The notes beneath the pieces are model-generated. The model worked only from the letters and a program-made list of their open reading frames with translations. It had not been told where the DNA came from and made no database searches. Below, piece after piece: positions 33,663-42,097 of a stretch of DNA of 64,000 nt. Source of the DNA: Oscillospiraceae bacterium (GTDB lineage Bacteria; Bacillota_A; Clostridia; Oscillospirales; Ruminococcaceae); NCBI GenBank assembly GCA_004558145.1, contig SFDQ01000007.1, positions 1 to 64,000 of the forward strand, read 5' to 3'. Within the stretch, counting starts at the first letter, position 1; every line of letters starts with the position of its first letter. A program made the translations under genes and the position numbers.

Positions 33663-33884
33663 TCATCTCCGTTCGATCGCTCTCGCAGGGCAGATCTCAA
33701 AGCAGTTTCCGCAACGGATGCAGCGCTCCTGACTGATCACGACAGGCTTCTGCGTTATGTCGATACATTTCTGCGGGCATTTGGAAAAGCACAGTTTGCA
33801 TCCGATGCAGCTGTCTGTCACGAAGTAACCATTTTCCTGCTTCTGTGCTTCGCTGCCGGAAAAGCCCACTCGTTCACCTAGCAT
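33663..33884 (-). CDS. Two-cluster [4Fe-4S] ferredoxin (possibly a fragment)
   Basis: A 73-aa protein with two CX2CX2CX3CP motifs (CIGCKLCFSKCP and CIRCGNCFEICP). It starts at ATG 33884 after GAGGTGGG and ends 4 bp before the macrodomain start. The stretch GERVGFSG before the clusters looks like the linker seen when such ferredoxins are fused behind a flavin-binding domain, so it may be the surviving tail of a longer protein. It heads the decayed SirTM operon. Confidence 0.75.
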   Translation of the reverse strand: MLGERVGFSGSEAQKQENGYFVTDSCIGCKLCFSKCPQKCIDITQKPVVISQERCIRCGNCFEICPARAIERR

Positions 33885-34003
33885 CGGAATCCCACCTCGC
33901 TTCAGCATCCCCGGCGGAAAACGCCGTGTGGTTTCGGTTCAGGATGAAAAAAAGGGTTCTCTGACCTTCATCTGTTTTGTCTCCCTCCGCGTCAAAAGGA
34001 AAG

Positions 34004-34034
34004 AAGCCCTGCAAGCCGGCGGCCCGCAGGGCTT
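34004..34034 (-). terminator. Terminator after the PNPOx-like gene
   Basis: Stem AAGCCCTGC/GCAGGGCTT (34004-34012 with 34026-34034), then CTTTCCTTTT on the minus strand. Confidence 0.8.
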
Positions 34035-34041
34035 TCCCGTA

Positions 34042-34443
34042 TTACAAATCGTACTCCTTGGGCGGCTCGCCGGAAAAGTCCGCGATCACTCCGTGGGCGT
34101 TCTTCAGATAGAACACCTCGAAAATCGGGTTGGTGGGCTCGCCGTACTGGCCTTTGACAATGGGATTGTTCATGCACATCTCCTTGGCGGCCATGTTGTT
34201 CTCAAAAACAGCCTCTCCATGCAGGCGGATCCACGCGTAGGACGGGCTGGACACAGTCACCTCCACATTGGGGTTGGCCTGCATATCCTTGTAAACATCC
34301 TTCTGGTTGTTGGTGCAGAACCACAGCTTGCCATCCATCTCACCGGCAAACATGAAGGGACGGCATTTGGCTTTTCCGTCGCGCCCGACTGTGGCCAGAT
34401 ATTGCACCGGATTTTCCTGCAAAAACTTCACGACTTCGTTCAT
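34042..34443 (-). CDS. Pyridoxamine 5'-phosphate oxidase family flavoprotein
   Basis: A 133-aa split-barrel protein: NPVQYLATVGRDGKAKCRPF near residue 12, LWFCTNNQKDVYKDM, YAWIRLHGEAVFE and NPIFEVFYLKNAHGVIADF. This subgroup binds FMN or F420-like cofactors and is often an uncharacterised reductase, not a true PNP oxidase. It is divergent from an HxlR regulator with a shared palindromic operator, so its expression probably responds to redox or electrophile stress. Confidence 0.85.
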   Translation of the reverse strand: MNEVVKFLQENPVQYLATVGRDGKAKCRPFMFAGEMDGKLWFCTNNQKDVYKDMQANPNVEVTVSSPSYAWIRLHGEAVFENNMAAKEMCMNNPIVKGQYGEPTNPIFEVFYLKNAHGVIADFSGEPPKEYDL

Positions 34444-34505
34444 GGTACATACCTCCTGATGTTTAAATGTCGTTTTGAGATTTGCAATTTTCGCCTTGCA
34501 AGATT

Positions 34506-34575
34506 ATAATAAATCCATTAGTTTCTTGTGTAAAGTAAGCACAATATTGTGCCGTAGTTACCAAAACGATACTAT
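34506..34575. promoter_or_regulatory. Divergent promoters with a 14-bp palindromic operator
   Basis: Minus promoter for the flavoprotein: TTTACA (34529-34534), 17 bp, TATTAT (34506-34511). Plus promoter for hxlR: TTGTGC (34547-34552), 17 bp, TACTAT (34570-34575). A perfect palindrome GCACAATATTGTGC (34539-34552) covers the plus -35 and sits 5 bp from the minus -35. Confidence 0.72.
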
Positions 34576-34594
34576 TGACAGGAGAGTGCATGCC

Positions 34595-34921
34595 ATGATT
34601 TCATCCAAGGAACTGCCCGCCTGCCCGGTGGAGACAACGCTCATGCTCATTGGCGACAAATGGAAAGTCCTGATCCTGCGGGACCTGATGCCGGGGACCA
34701 AGCGGTTCGGTGAGTTGAAGAAGTCCATTGGCAGCGTTTCTCAGAAAGTCCTCACCGCGCAGCTGCGGGACATGGAGGAAAAGGGACTGGTCAGCCGCAA
34801 GGTATACGCCGAAGTGCCCCCTCGGGTCGAGTACAGCCTGACTGAACTGGGGAAAAGCCTGAATCCGGTTTTGGACGCCATGCGGGTGTGGGGTGAGAAT
34901 TACAAAACTCAAAATGAGTAA
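34595..34921 (+). CDS. HxlR family transcriptional regulator
   Basis: A 108-aa winged-helix protein with the HxlR core: ACPVETTLMLIGDKWKVLIL, SIGSVSQKVLTAQLRDMEEKGLV and PPRVEYSLTELG. The Cys near residue 10 is the conserved redox-sensing position in this family. AGGAG precedes the ATG at 34595. It most likely binds the palindrome at 34539-34552 and controls itself and the divergent flavoprotein gene. Confidence 0.9.
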   Translation: MISSKELPACPVETTLMLIGDKWKVLILRDLMPGTKRFGELKKSIGSVSQKVLTAQLRDMEEKGLVSRKVYAEVPPRVEYSLTELGKSLNPVLDAMRVWGENYKTQNE

Positions 34922-34981
34922 GAGGCGGTTGACGGCATTTTTCCCGGCCCGCCCGGAGCAGCGCTGACCGCCGTTGCAGAC

Positions 34982-35017
34982 AAAAAGCCGCCACAGGAAA
35001 GACCTGCGGCGGCTTTT
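34982..35017. terminator. Bidirectional terminator between hxlR and the MATE gene
   Basis: A 15-bp imperfect stem with A5 before and T5 after, lying between two convergent genes. Confidence 0.87.
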
Positions 35018-35039
35018 TGCGCCATTTCACATGTTTCTC

Positions 35040-36410
35040 TCAGGCCCGGGCGGAAGCAGCCTGCGCATCCAGCAGCTTGAACTGCCGGCGCACCAGCAAA
35101 ACCGAGACCGCAAAGGCGATGAAGTCCGCAATGGGGCCGGCGAGAAGCACGCCGAACACCCCAAGCCACAGCGGAAGGATCAGGATGAGCGGGATGAGGA
35201 AAAATACCTGCCGGGTCAGCGACAGGAGCAGGCCCTTCATGGCTTTGCCGATGGCGGTGAAGAAATTGGAGGACAGAAGCTGCACTCCGTTCACCAGCAC
35301 CATAAAAAGGAAGGTGCGCATGAACAGCACCGCAAAGTCAAAATAGAGCGGGTCGCCGGTGCCGAAGATGGCGATGATCTGACGCGGAAAGAACTGGAAC
35401 AGGCAGAAGCCCACACCGGAAACCGCCAAATTCCACTTGATGGCCAGCATATATGCCTGTTTGACGCGGTCGTAACGCCCGGCGCCGTAGTTGTAGCCAA
35501 TGATGGGCTGCACGCCCTGGGAAATGCCCACGATGATGGAAAGCAGGATGGCGTTGGTCTTCATCACGATGCCGCAGGCGGCCAGCGGGATGTCGGTGCC
35601 ATAGACCGAAAGCGCGCCATAGTAAGTCAGCGAGTTGTTCAGCACGATCTGCACGATGGTGATGGCCACCTGATTCAGGCAGCTGCTGGTGCCCATGTAC
35701 ATCGTGCGCAGCGCGTCCCGCAGGTCAAGGCGGAAGCAGGCTTTTGTGAGCCGCACCGTACGGAAAAGCCACAGATAGCGGATGGTCAGGAAAAAGGACA
35801 GCACCTGCCCCAGCACCGTGGCCAGCGCCGCGCCGAAAACGCCCCAATGAAACCCGAAAATGAAGATGGGGTCCAGAATGGTGTTCGCAATGGCGCCGGC
35901 CACCATGCACGCCATGGAGTAGCGAGGGCTGCCGTCCGCCCGGATCAGATTGCTGACACCATTGGTGAGGATGAGAAAAGGCATGCCCACAAGGGTGACC
36001 CCGGCGTACTGCCGTGCAAGGGGCATGACCTCCGCCGTTGCCCCGAACACCCGCAAAAGCTGAGGCAGAAACGCCTCCCCCACCAGCAGATACAAAAGGC
36101 CGGCAGCCGCCATCAGCACGACCCCGTTGCCCGCAAGCGCCGCCGCCCGCTCCGGTTCTTTGCGGCCAAGGCACAGGGAAAAGCGCGAGGCGCTGCCGAT
36201 GCCCAGCAGCAGCGATATCGCAAGGCAGATGGTGGACAGCGGATAGGACACATTGGTGGCGGCATTTCCCAGATAGCCCACGCCCTGGCCGATAAAGACC
36301 TGGTCCACGATGTTGTAAAGCGAGCTGACCAGCGTCGCCGTGATGCTGGGCACTGCAAACGAGCGCAGCAGTTTGGAAATTTTTTCGGTCCCCAGCGGGT
36401 TCTCACTCAT
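35040..36410 (-). CDS. MATE family efflux transporter
   Basis: A 456-aa protein with 12 membrane helices and MATE motifs: LYNIVDQVFIGQGVGYLGNAA, GSASRFSLCLG, NGVSNLIRADGSPRYSM and QGVQPIIGYNYGAGRYDRV. It exports drugs or metabolites using Na+ or H+. The ATG at 36410 overlaps the end of the MarR gene by 8 bp, so regulator and pump form one operon. Confidence 0.9.
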   Translation of the reverse strand: MSENPLGTEKISKLLRSFAVPSITATLVSSLYNIVDQVFIGQGVGYLGNAATNVSYPLSTICLAISLLLGIGSASRFSLCLGRKEPERAAALAGNGVVLMAAAGLLYLLVGEAFLPQLLRVFGATAEVMPLARQYAGVTLVGMPFLILTNGVSNLIRADGSPRYSMACMVAGAIANTILDPIFIFGFHWGVFGAALATVLGQVLSFFLTIRYLWLFRTVRLTKACFRLDLRDALRTMYMGTSSCLNQVAITIVQIVLNNSLTYYGALSVYGTDIPLAACGIVMKTNAILLSIIVGISQGVQPIIGYNYGAGRYDRVKQAYMLAIKWNLAVSGVGFCLFQFFPRQIIAIFGTGDPLYFDFAVLFMRTFLFMVLVNGVQLLSSNFFTAIGKAMKGLLLSLTRQVFFLIPLILILPLWLGVFGVLLAGPIADFIAFAVSVLLVRRQFKLLDAQAASARA

Positions 36411-36852
36411 CGAACTCATCTCCCACCCGCTCAACGTTCAGTTCCTTTGCCATGTGCCTGCCCATGCCCGCCAGCATGCGGCTGAATTCGGCCTGTTCCT
36501 CGGGGGACAGTTCCGCGTTCAGCAGTTCTTCCGTTGCGCGGCAGGCTTCACGCACCTGCCCGGCAATGTCCAGCGCTTTCTGCGTGGGATAGAGCTGCCA
36601 TGTGCGCTTATCCTTCGCACTGGGCTGACGGGTCAAAAACCCGTTGCGCTCCAGCTGCGCGATGGTGCGCACGATGTTGCTGGGGTGCACATAGACGCTG
36701 TTCAAAAACGAGTCCTGCGAAATGCCCGGCTCATCACAGACCTTCAAAAGATACATGTGTTGGCTGCTGTTGATGCCCAGCGGCGCAAGCTGCGCGTCCA
36801 GACAGCATTTGGCAAACCGGTCCGTCACAGACAGCCATTTCAATAGTTTCAT
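36403..36852 (-). CDS. MarR family regulator of the MATE pump
   Basis: A 149-aa winged-helix regulator with INSSQHMYLLKVCDEPGISQ and the wing region QLERNGFLTRQPSAKDKR. The start ATG 36852 follows GGAGG. It is first in an operon with the MATE pump, under a promoter that contains an 18-bp near-palindrome, so it probably represses both until a substrate binds. Confidence 0.87.
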   Translation of the reverse strand: MKLLKWLSVTDRFAKCCLDAQLAPLGINSSQHMYLLKVCDEPGISQDSFLNSVYVHPSNIVRTIAQLERNGFLTRQPSAKDKRTWQLYPTQKALDIAGQVREACRATEELLNAELSPEEQAEFSRMLAGMGRHMAKELNVERVGDEFDE

Positions 36853-36871
36853 TTTCTCGCCTCCGTTCATT

Positions 36872-36901
36872 AAGATACACCTAATTGCGTGCGCATGCAA
36901 T
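36872..36901 (-). promoter_or_regulatory. marR-MATE promoter with overlapping operator
   Basis: Minus-strand TTGCAT (36895-36900), 17 bp, TATCTT (36872-36877). ATTGCGTGCGCATGCAAT (36884-36901) pairs 8 of 9 arm bases and covers the -35 and half the spacer. Confidence 0.65.
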
Positions 36902-36995
36902 AATGTTTTTAAAAAAATAGTCCCTATGCGCACGCACACGCAAAAAGGCGCGCTGCCTCTGGCGCATTGCGCCGCCGGCCGCGCGTCTTCTGCCA

Positions 36996-37235
36996 TCATT
37001 TCAGATAGTCCCCCACGGGGCTGAAATTGTATTGTTTGATGATCTTCACAATGATGGACCCGTCGGGTTGCTCGCTCTCCTCCACGATGCGGTACTGGGT
37101 GCGGTTGCGCTCCAGCCCTTTTTTATATTGCTCCACTTCCTGGCGCACCAATTTCACCGCCACCTCGCGGGGAATGTCCTCCTTGAGCAAAAAATGCAGC
37201 GTTTGACAGATGCATGCAGCTTTTACGCGTTTCAT
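36996..37235 (-). CDS. Conserved small protein of unknown function
   Basis: A 79-aa protein (MKRVKAACICQTLHFLLKED, then EQPDGSIIVKIIKQYN and GDYL at the end). I recall near-identical short proteins in many Clostridia, all uncharacterised. GGGATG lies upstream of the ATG, and it has its own promoter at 37320-37348. Confidence 0.75.
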   Translation of the reverse strand: MKRVKAACICQTLHFLLKEDIPREVAVKLVRQEVEQYKKGLERNRTQYRIVEESEQPDGSIIVKIIKQYNFSPVGDYLK

Positions 37236-37319
37236 TGCAGCTTCATCCCTTTCAAGAAAATAACGCGCGGCGCCTCATGCAACCGGAATTACGCACGAGT
37301 GCCACACGTTGTTACTATT

Positions 37320-37348
37320 ATTGTACCCCGTTTTCGGCCGGATCTCAA
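37320..37348 (-). promoter_or_regulatory. Promoter of the small conserved gene
   Basis: Minus-strand TTGAGA (37343-37348), 17 bp, TACAAT (37320-37325). Confidence 0.68.
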
Positions 37349-37418
37349 AGGCAGTTTTGAACAAAAATCGCTGTTGGCATTTTTTAAAAAATGCCCTGTG
37401 AACAGGCCGGCAAAGGGC

Positions 37419-37472
37419 TTGACAGCGCCGCTCTAACATGTTAGACTAAAGGCAAACTCTAACGCATTAGAG
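37419..37472 (+). promoter_or_regulatory. BlaI-type promoter with two operators
   Basis: TTGACA (37419-37424), 17 bp, TAGACT (37442-37447). Operator 1 is a perfect 14-bp palindrome TCTAACATGTTAGA (37432-37445) in the spacer and -10. Operator 2, CTCTAACGCATTAGAG (37457-37472), has 6-bp arms and covers the transcription start. Confidence 0.8.
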
Positions 37473-37487
37473 AAGGAGGCAGCGCCG

Positions 37488-37865
37488 ATGGAAGTGCCCA
37501 AAGTTTTTGAAAGTGAATACCGCTTGTGTCTCATTTTGTGGGAGCACGAGCCCATCAAGAGCAGCGAGCTGGTGCAGTTGTGCCGCGAGCAGCTTGGCTG
37601 GAAGCCCACCACCACCTACACCGTCATCAAGCGGCTGAGCGAGCGGGGCGTTTTGAAAAACGAAAACACCATCGTGACCTCGCTGGTGAGCAAGGATCAG
37701 GTGCAGGCCGCGGAAATCGACGAACTGGTGGAAAAGACCTTTGAGGGCTCGCTGCCCGCCTTTGTGGCGGCCTTCACAAAGCACCGCAAGCTTTCGGCAA
37801 AGGAAGTGGACGAGGTGCAGGCAATGATCGACCGGTTCAGGGAGGAGGCAGTACACGATGGCTGA
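37488..37865 (+). CDS. BlaI/MecI/CopY family repressor
   Basis: A 125-aa winged-helix repressor: LILWEHEPIKSSELVQLC, WKPTTTYTVIKRLSERGVL and a C-terminal dimer region with EKTFEGSLPAFVAAF. BlaI proteins are cut by their partner membrane peptidase when a signal binds. It overlaps the M56 receptor gene by 8 bp and sits behind two matching operators. Confidence 0.9.
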   Translation: MEVPKVFESEYRLCLILWEHEPIKSSELVQLCREQLGWKPTTTYTVIKRLSERGVLKNENTIVTSLVSKDQVQAAEIDELVEKTFEGSLPAFVAAFTKHRKLSAKEVDEVQAMIDRFREEAVHDG

Positions 37866-40425
37866 ATGGATGGCGGATGTGTTCATTGAACTTGTGAACC
37901 GCAGCATCGCCGCTTCCTGGCTGGTGCTGGCGGTGCTGGTTTTGCGGCTTTTGCTGCGCAAGGGCCCCAGATGGGCCAGCGTTCTGCTGTGGGGGCTGGT
38001 GGGGTTCCGTCTTGTGTGCCCCTTCACGCTGGAAAGCGCGCTGAGCCTTCTGCCCAGCGGCGAAACGGTGCCGGAGAATATCATGCTCTCCCCCACCCCG
38101 GCGCTGAACAGCGGTGTGGCCGCGGTGGACCGGGTGGTAAACCCCATCGTGACCGAGACCTTTGCCCCCGCGCCCGCCGCTAGCGCGAACCCCTTGCAAG
38201 TGCTCATCCCTCTGCTGGCGCTGGTATGGGCGGCGGGCGTTCTGGCCCTCTGCCTATACACCCTTGTCAGCTGGCTGCGGCTGCGCCGCCGGGTGGCCGA
38301 GGCCGTGCCGGTGCGGGACAACATTTTTGAAAGCGAGCGGGTGCCCACCCCCTTTGTGTTCGGTCTGGTCCACCCCCGCATCTATCTTCCCACGGCCCTG
38401 CCTGCGGAGGCCCGCGACCCGGTCATCGCCCATGAAGAGGCGCACATCGCCCGCCGGGACCACTGGTGGAAGCCTCTGGGATTTGTGCTGCTGGCGGTCT
38501 ATTGGTTCAATCCTCTTTTGTGGGCGGCCTACATTCTGTTCTGCCGGGACATCGAGCTTGCCTGCGACGAGCGGGTGGTGCGGGGCATGGGCCCCGGCCA
38601 GCGGGCAGACTACTCCCAGGCCCTGCTGGAATGCAGCACCGGCCGCCGTGCGCTGGGCGCATGCCCGCTGGCCTTCGGCGAGGTGGGCGTCAAAGCCCGT
38701 GTGAAGGCAGCGCTCCACTATAAAAAGCCGGCCTTCTGGGCCGTGGCGGGGGCGCTGGTGCTCTGCGCCGTGGTGGCAGTGGTCTTCCTCACCGACCCGC
38801 TCACTCCCCGCTATGATTTTTCCGAAAACGCCATCGTTTCCGCCACCGTTTGGGACTATGCCGAGCCCAGCGAGCGGGAGCTGAATGCCAGCCAGCTGGA
38901 CGAGCTGACCGACCGCCTGGAAGGGCTGCGCGGGCTTTCTCGCACCAATGAGGAGGGCTTTACCCCGCTGTACGCCCTGGTGGCGGAACTGGGGGACGGC
39001 ACCACCCTCACCTTCAACGGCTACAGGGACGACGGCAGCCAGGTGCGCACGGAATTTGAAGGTCGTCTGTGGCAGGTGACGGACGAGGAGTTCTGCGCCT
39101 ACCTTTATAATCAGTGGCAGGCGAGCGACACCGAAGAGGCCGTCTCCGGGCTGAGCCCTCTGGAGGAGTATGCCGACGCGCTGGCCGACACTGTGGAACT
39201 GGAAGATGGTCAGCTTTTCTTCACCCTGCCCGAAGAGGTGCCGGAGGGCGCGCAGCTGACGATACAGATCTCCGGGCGGGCGGAGTATGACGACGGGTTC
39301 AGCCAGAGCCTGCACTTTTTGGAGGATGCAAACTGGACGCCGGGCGAGCGATACTCCATCCCCTATGATGAGGCCTACACCGACCTGGGAATGTATCTCT
39401 ATGCCGATTACCCCGACGGCACCCAGGAAGAACAGTTCATTTCGCTTCTCCGGCTCATCGACGCGCTTATCTATGCCCAGAGCGCCCCGGCGCTGACCCC
39501 GGAGGTTGCCGACGAGTTCATCGCCGATACGCTGGCCAGTTTTACGATGACGTCCCGAGGCAACTATTCCATCGAGATGCCGGGCCCCGTCCCTGTTTCT
39601 GAGGATGGCAAGACCGGGCTTTACCTTACCCTGAACGCCGTCTATTCCGAAGGCGTGGGCACTTTTTCCACAGATTCTTTTGAACTGACCCCCGATGACA
39701 TGAAATACGGCGGTGGCAATGTGGTTGGAAAATTCACCGGCGATATGGAAAAGCTGACCAGCGTTTCTCTGAACGTCTTTTTCATGACCGACGAAGGCGA
39801 AAACACGCAAAGCATCTACGCCCGGGGAAGCCTGGAACTGAACGCTCCCTTCACTTTCGATGAACCGGCTGGCTATTCCGAGCCGATGGCAACAGTATAC
39901 GAGGAAGGCGACGCAACGAAGGCGCTTTATACCTTCAGCGACGGAAGCAAGGCTCTGGTTTCCATGGCCCTGCCCGCTGGCTTTACTGTGCAAGGCGACG
40001 CGACCATCGATGAGGCAGGCATCCCCGTTCTCTCCGTGTTGCAAAACGGCCAGCAGGTGGGCGCTATCCATCTGTGCGGTCTTGGGGCTACGGACGAGCC
40101 CACGCTTGCAACGGTGGACACTGATGCCGACAGTGTGCCCATGCAGATATTTGCCAACATGGCCCTCTCCAACCACGCGGGCTTTGAGGATTATCACGTG
40201 GTGCAAAGCTCTGACACCGGCGCTGTGGCCACCGCCCGGTATGTCTGGCAGGAACTGGGCACCACCGACGCGGCGGTCACCGACCCCTGGAGCAGCCGCG
40301 ACTGTGTGCTGGCCTACGACTGGCAGGTGCTGCCCTATTTTGTGGAGTTTGCCTTTGCCGACGGCGCTTTGAGCGCACAGCAGCTGAGTGCTCTGGCCGA
40401 TGGCATTGAGCTCTCTGTTGGCTGA
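37858..40425 (+). CDS. BlaR1/MecR1-like M56 membrane peptidase with a novel large outside domain
   Basis: An 855-aa protein. The first 300 residues hold four membrane helices and the M56 zinc peptidase, with HEEAH at residues 192-196 and ELACDERVV. In relatives it cleaves the BlaI repressor. The remaining 540 residues, after a helix near 295, form an outside region with no penicillin-binding SXXK/KTG arrangement that I can see, so the ligand is unlikely to be a beta-lactam. No beta-lactamase gene is adjacent; the next gene is a MATE pump behind its own promoter. Confidence 0.85.
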   Translation: MAEWMADVFIELVNRSIAASWLVLAVLVLRLLLRKGPRWASVLLWGLVGFRLVCPFTLESALSLLPSGETVPENIMLSPTPALNSGVAAVDRVVNPIVTETFAPAPAASANPLQVLIPLLALVWAAGVLALCLYTLVSWLRLRRRVAEAVPVRDNIFESERVPTPFVFGLVHPRIYLPTALPAEARDPVIAHEEAHIARRDHWWKPLGFVLLAVYWFNPLLWAAYILFCRDIELACDERVVRGMGPGQRADYSQALLECSTGRRALGACPLAFGEVGVKARVKAALHYKKPAFWAVAGALVLCAVVAVVFLTDPLTPRYDFSENAIVSATVWDYAEPSERELNASQLDELTDRLEGLRGLSRTNEEGFTPLYALVAELGDGTTLTFNGYRDDGSQVRTEFEGRLWQVTDEEFCAYLYNQWQASDTEEAVSGLSPLEEYADALADTVELEDGQLFFTLPEEVPEGAQLTIQISGRAEYDDGFSQSLHFLEDANWTPGERYSIPYDEAYTDLGMYLYADYPDGTQEEQFISLLRLIDALIYAQSAPALTPEVADEFIADTLASFTMTSRGNYSIEMPGPVPVSEDGKTGLYLTLNAVYSEGVGTFSTDSFELTPDDMKYGGGNVVGKFTGDMEKLTSVSLNVFFMTDEGENTQSIYARGSLELNAPFTFDEPAGYSEPMATVYEEGDATKALYTFSDGSKALVSMALPAGFTVQGDATIDEAGIPVLSVLQNGQQVGAIHLCGLGATDEPTLATVDTDADSVPMQIFANMALSNHAGFEDYHVVQSSDTGAVATARYVWQELGTTDAAVTDPWSSRDCVLAYDWQVLPYFVEFAFADGALSAQQLSALADGIELSVG

Positions 40426-40433
40426 ATTTTCTT

Positions 40434-40463
40434 CTCCCCCGCCTCCCGCGCGGGGGAGTTTTT
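40434..40463 (+). terminator. Terminator after the M56 receptor gene
   Basis: Stem 40434-40442 with 40450-40458, then T5. Confidence 0.83.
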
Positions 40464-40480
40464 GTATCCCCGCCCCCCTC

Positions 40481-40509
40481 TTGCGCCGTTTGTTCCATCC
40501 TTCTATAAT
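40481..40509 (+). promoter_or_regulatory. Promoter of the second MATE gene
   Basis: TTGCGC (40481-40486), 17 bp, TATAAT (40504-40509). Confidence 0.72.
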
Positions 40510-40546
40510 AGAAAGAGTTGATTTTGTAAAACAGAAGGTGGATGGA

Positions 40547-41926
40547 ATGACAAAAGCCGTGGAGCCGATGACCAGCGGCACCATCTGGAAGCGGCTGACC
40601 TTTTTTGCGCTGCCGCTGTTTTTGGGCAACCTGTTCCAGCAGCTTTACAACACGGTGGACTCGCTCATCGTGGGCAATTTTCTCGGCAGCAGCGCCCTGG
40701 CGGCGGTGAGCAGCTCCGGCAGCCTCATCTTTATGCTCATCGGGTTTTTGAGCGGCATCGCCGGCGGCGCGGGCGTGGTGGTCGCCCGATTGTTCGGCGC
40801 CGAGGACAACGAGGGCGTTCAGCGGGCAGTGCACACCACGGTGGCCTTCGGTCTTGTGGCAGGCGTTGCCATGACCGCGCTGGGCGTGCTGCTCAGCCCT
40901 CAGATCCTCATCTGGATGGACACGCCCGAGAGCGTGCTGCCTCAGTCCATCACCTACCTGCGCATCTACTTTGCCGGGTCGCTGTTCTTTGTGATGTACA
41001 ACATTTTTGTGGGCATCCTGCAGGCGGTTGGCGACAGCCGCCATCCCCTCTACTATCTGATGGTCTCCTCGGTGGTCAACCTGGTGCTGGACGTGGTGTT
41101 CATCGAGTTCGTGCACACCGGTGTGGGCGGCGCGGCCTTTGCCACCGTCATTTCCCAGGCAGTGAGCGCATTTTTGTGTCTCGTGCACCTGATGGGCAGC
41201 AAAGAGTGCTACCGCCTTTCACTTCGCAAGCTAGGGTTTGACCCCTTCCTCCTGCGGGAGATCATCCGTCTGGGCCTGCCCTCCGGCGTTCAGAACTCCA
41301 TCATCGCCTTCGCCAACGTGCTGGTGCAGTCCAACGTGAACTCCTTCGGCGAGATGGCCATGGCGGGCTATGGCGCTTACACCAAGGTGGAGGGCTTCGG
41401 GTTTCTGCCCATCAACAGCTTCACCATGGCTCTGACCACCTTTGTGGGCCAGAACCTGGGCGGCCGCGAATACGAGCGCACCCGCAAGGGCGTGCGCTTC
41501 GGGGTGCTCACCACCGTGCTGCTGGCGGAGGCCATCGGCGTGGTCATTTTCCTGTTCGCGCCCCAGCTCATCGCCGCCTTTGACGCGACCCCGGAGGTGG
41601 TGAAGTTCGGCACCGACAAGGCCCGCACCGCCGCTTTGTTCTACTGCCTGCTGGCCTATTCCCACTCCATCGCGGCGGTGCTGCGTGGCGCGGGCAAGGC
41701 CATCGTGCCCATGTTCACCATGATGGTCTGCTGGTGCGTCATCCGTGTGACCTTCCTCACCGTCACCGTGCCGCTGACCCACAGCATCCAGATGGTCTAC
41801 TGGGTCTATCCCCTCACCTGGGCGCTGAGCTCGCTGACCTTTTTCTGGTACTATCATCACGGCAACTGGCTGAACTTTGAGATTGCCAACCGCCGCCTGC
41901 CCGGCCGCGCCGATGGAAAGGATTGA
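40547..41926 (+). CDS. MATE family efflux transporter
   Basis: A 459-aa, 12-helix protein of the DinF/NorM-like MATE group: LFQQLYNTVDSLIVGNFLG, GGAGVVVARLFGAEDN and AYTKVEGFGFLPINSFTMAL, then FVGQNLGGREYERTRKGV. The ATG at 40547 has AGGTGG upstream. It differs clearly from the MATE protein at 35 kb and so is not a recent duplicate. The promoter of the next unit overlaps its stop codon. Confidence 0.9.
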   Translation: MTKAVEPMTSGTIWKRLTFFALPLFLGNLFQQLYNTVDSLIVGNFLGSSALAAVSSSGSLIFMLIGFLSGIAGGAGVVVARLFGAEDNEGVQRAVHTTVAFGLVAGVAMTALGVLLSPQILIWMDTPESVLPQSITYLRIYFAGSLFFVMYNIFVGILQAVGDSRHPLYYLMVSSVVNLVLDVVFIEFVHTGVGGAAFATVISQAVSAFLCLVHLMGSKECYRLSLRKLGFDPFLLREIIRLGLPSGVQNSIIAFANVLVQSNVNSFGEMAMAGYGAYTKVEGFGFLPINSFTMALTTFVGQNLGGREYERTRKGVRFGVLTTVLLAEAIGVVIFLFAPQLIAAFDATPEVVKFGTDKARTAALFYCLLAYSHSIAAVLRGAGKAIVPMFTMMVCWCVIRVTFLTVTVPLTHSIQMVYWVYPLTWALSSLTFFWYYHHGNWLNFEIANRRLPGRADGKD

Positions 41927-42097
41927 CACGCCGCCCTGAATATAGTAAACTTATAAAGACGATTTTCGGCCCCGGCAGGAAGCCGGCGGCCCGGCGCAGA
42001 AGCGCTCTGTTCCCAGGCGATCATATTTTGTCCGATTTTCATATGCTGATGAAGGCGTATGACTTCCCCTGCGGGGAGGCATACGCCTTTTTATTTT
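41923..42097 (+). promoter_or_regulatory. Structured leader with terminator before the FecBCD-FmdE operon (candidate riboswitch or attenuator)
   Basis: A promoter TTGACA (41923-41928), 17 bp, TAAACT (41946-41951) is followed by about 95 nt of structured RNA. Hairpins include CCGGC-AGGAA-GCCGG and GCGC-AGAA-GCGC. An intrinsic terminator follows (stem 42052-42069 with 42073-42089, then TTTTATTTTG). The first gene begins 35 nt later. The layout is that of a riboswitch or attenuator; I could not match it to a known class. Confidence 0.6.
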
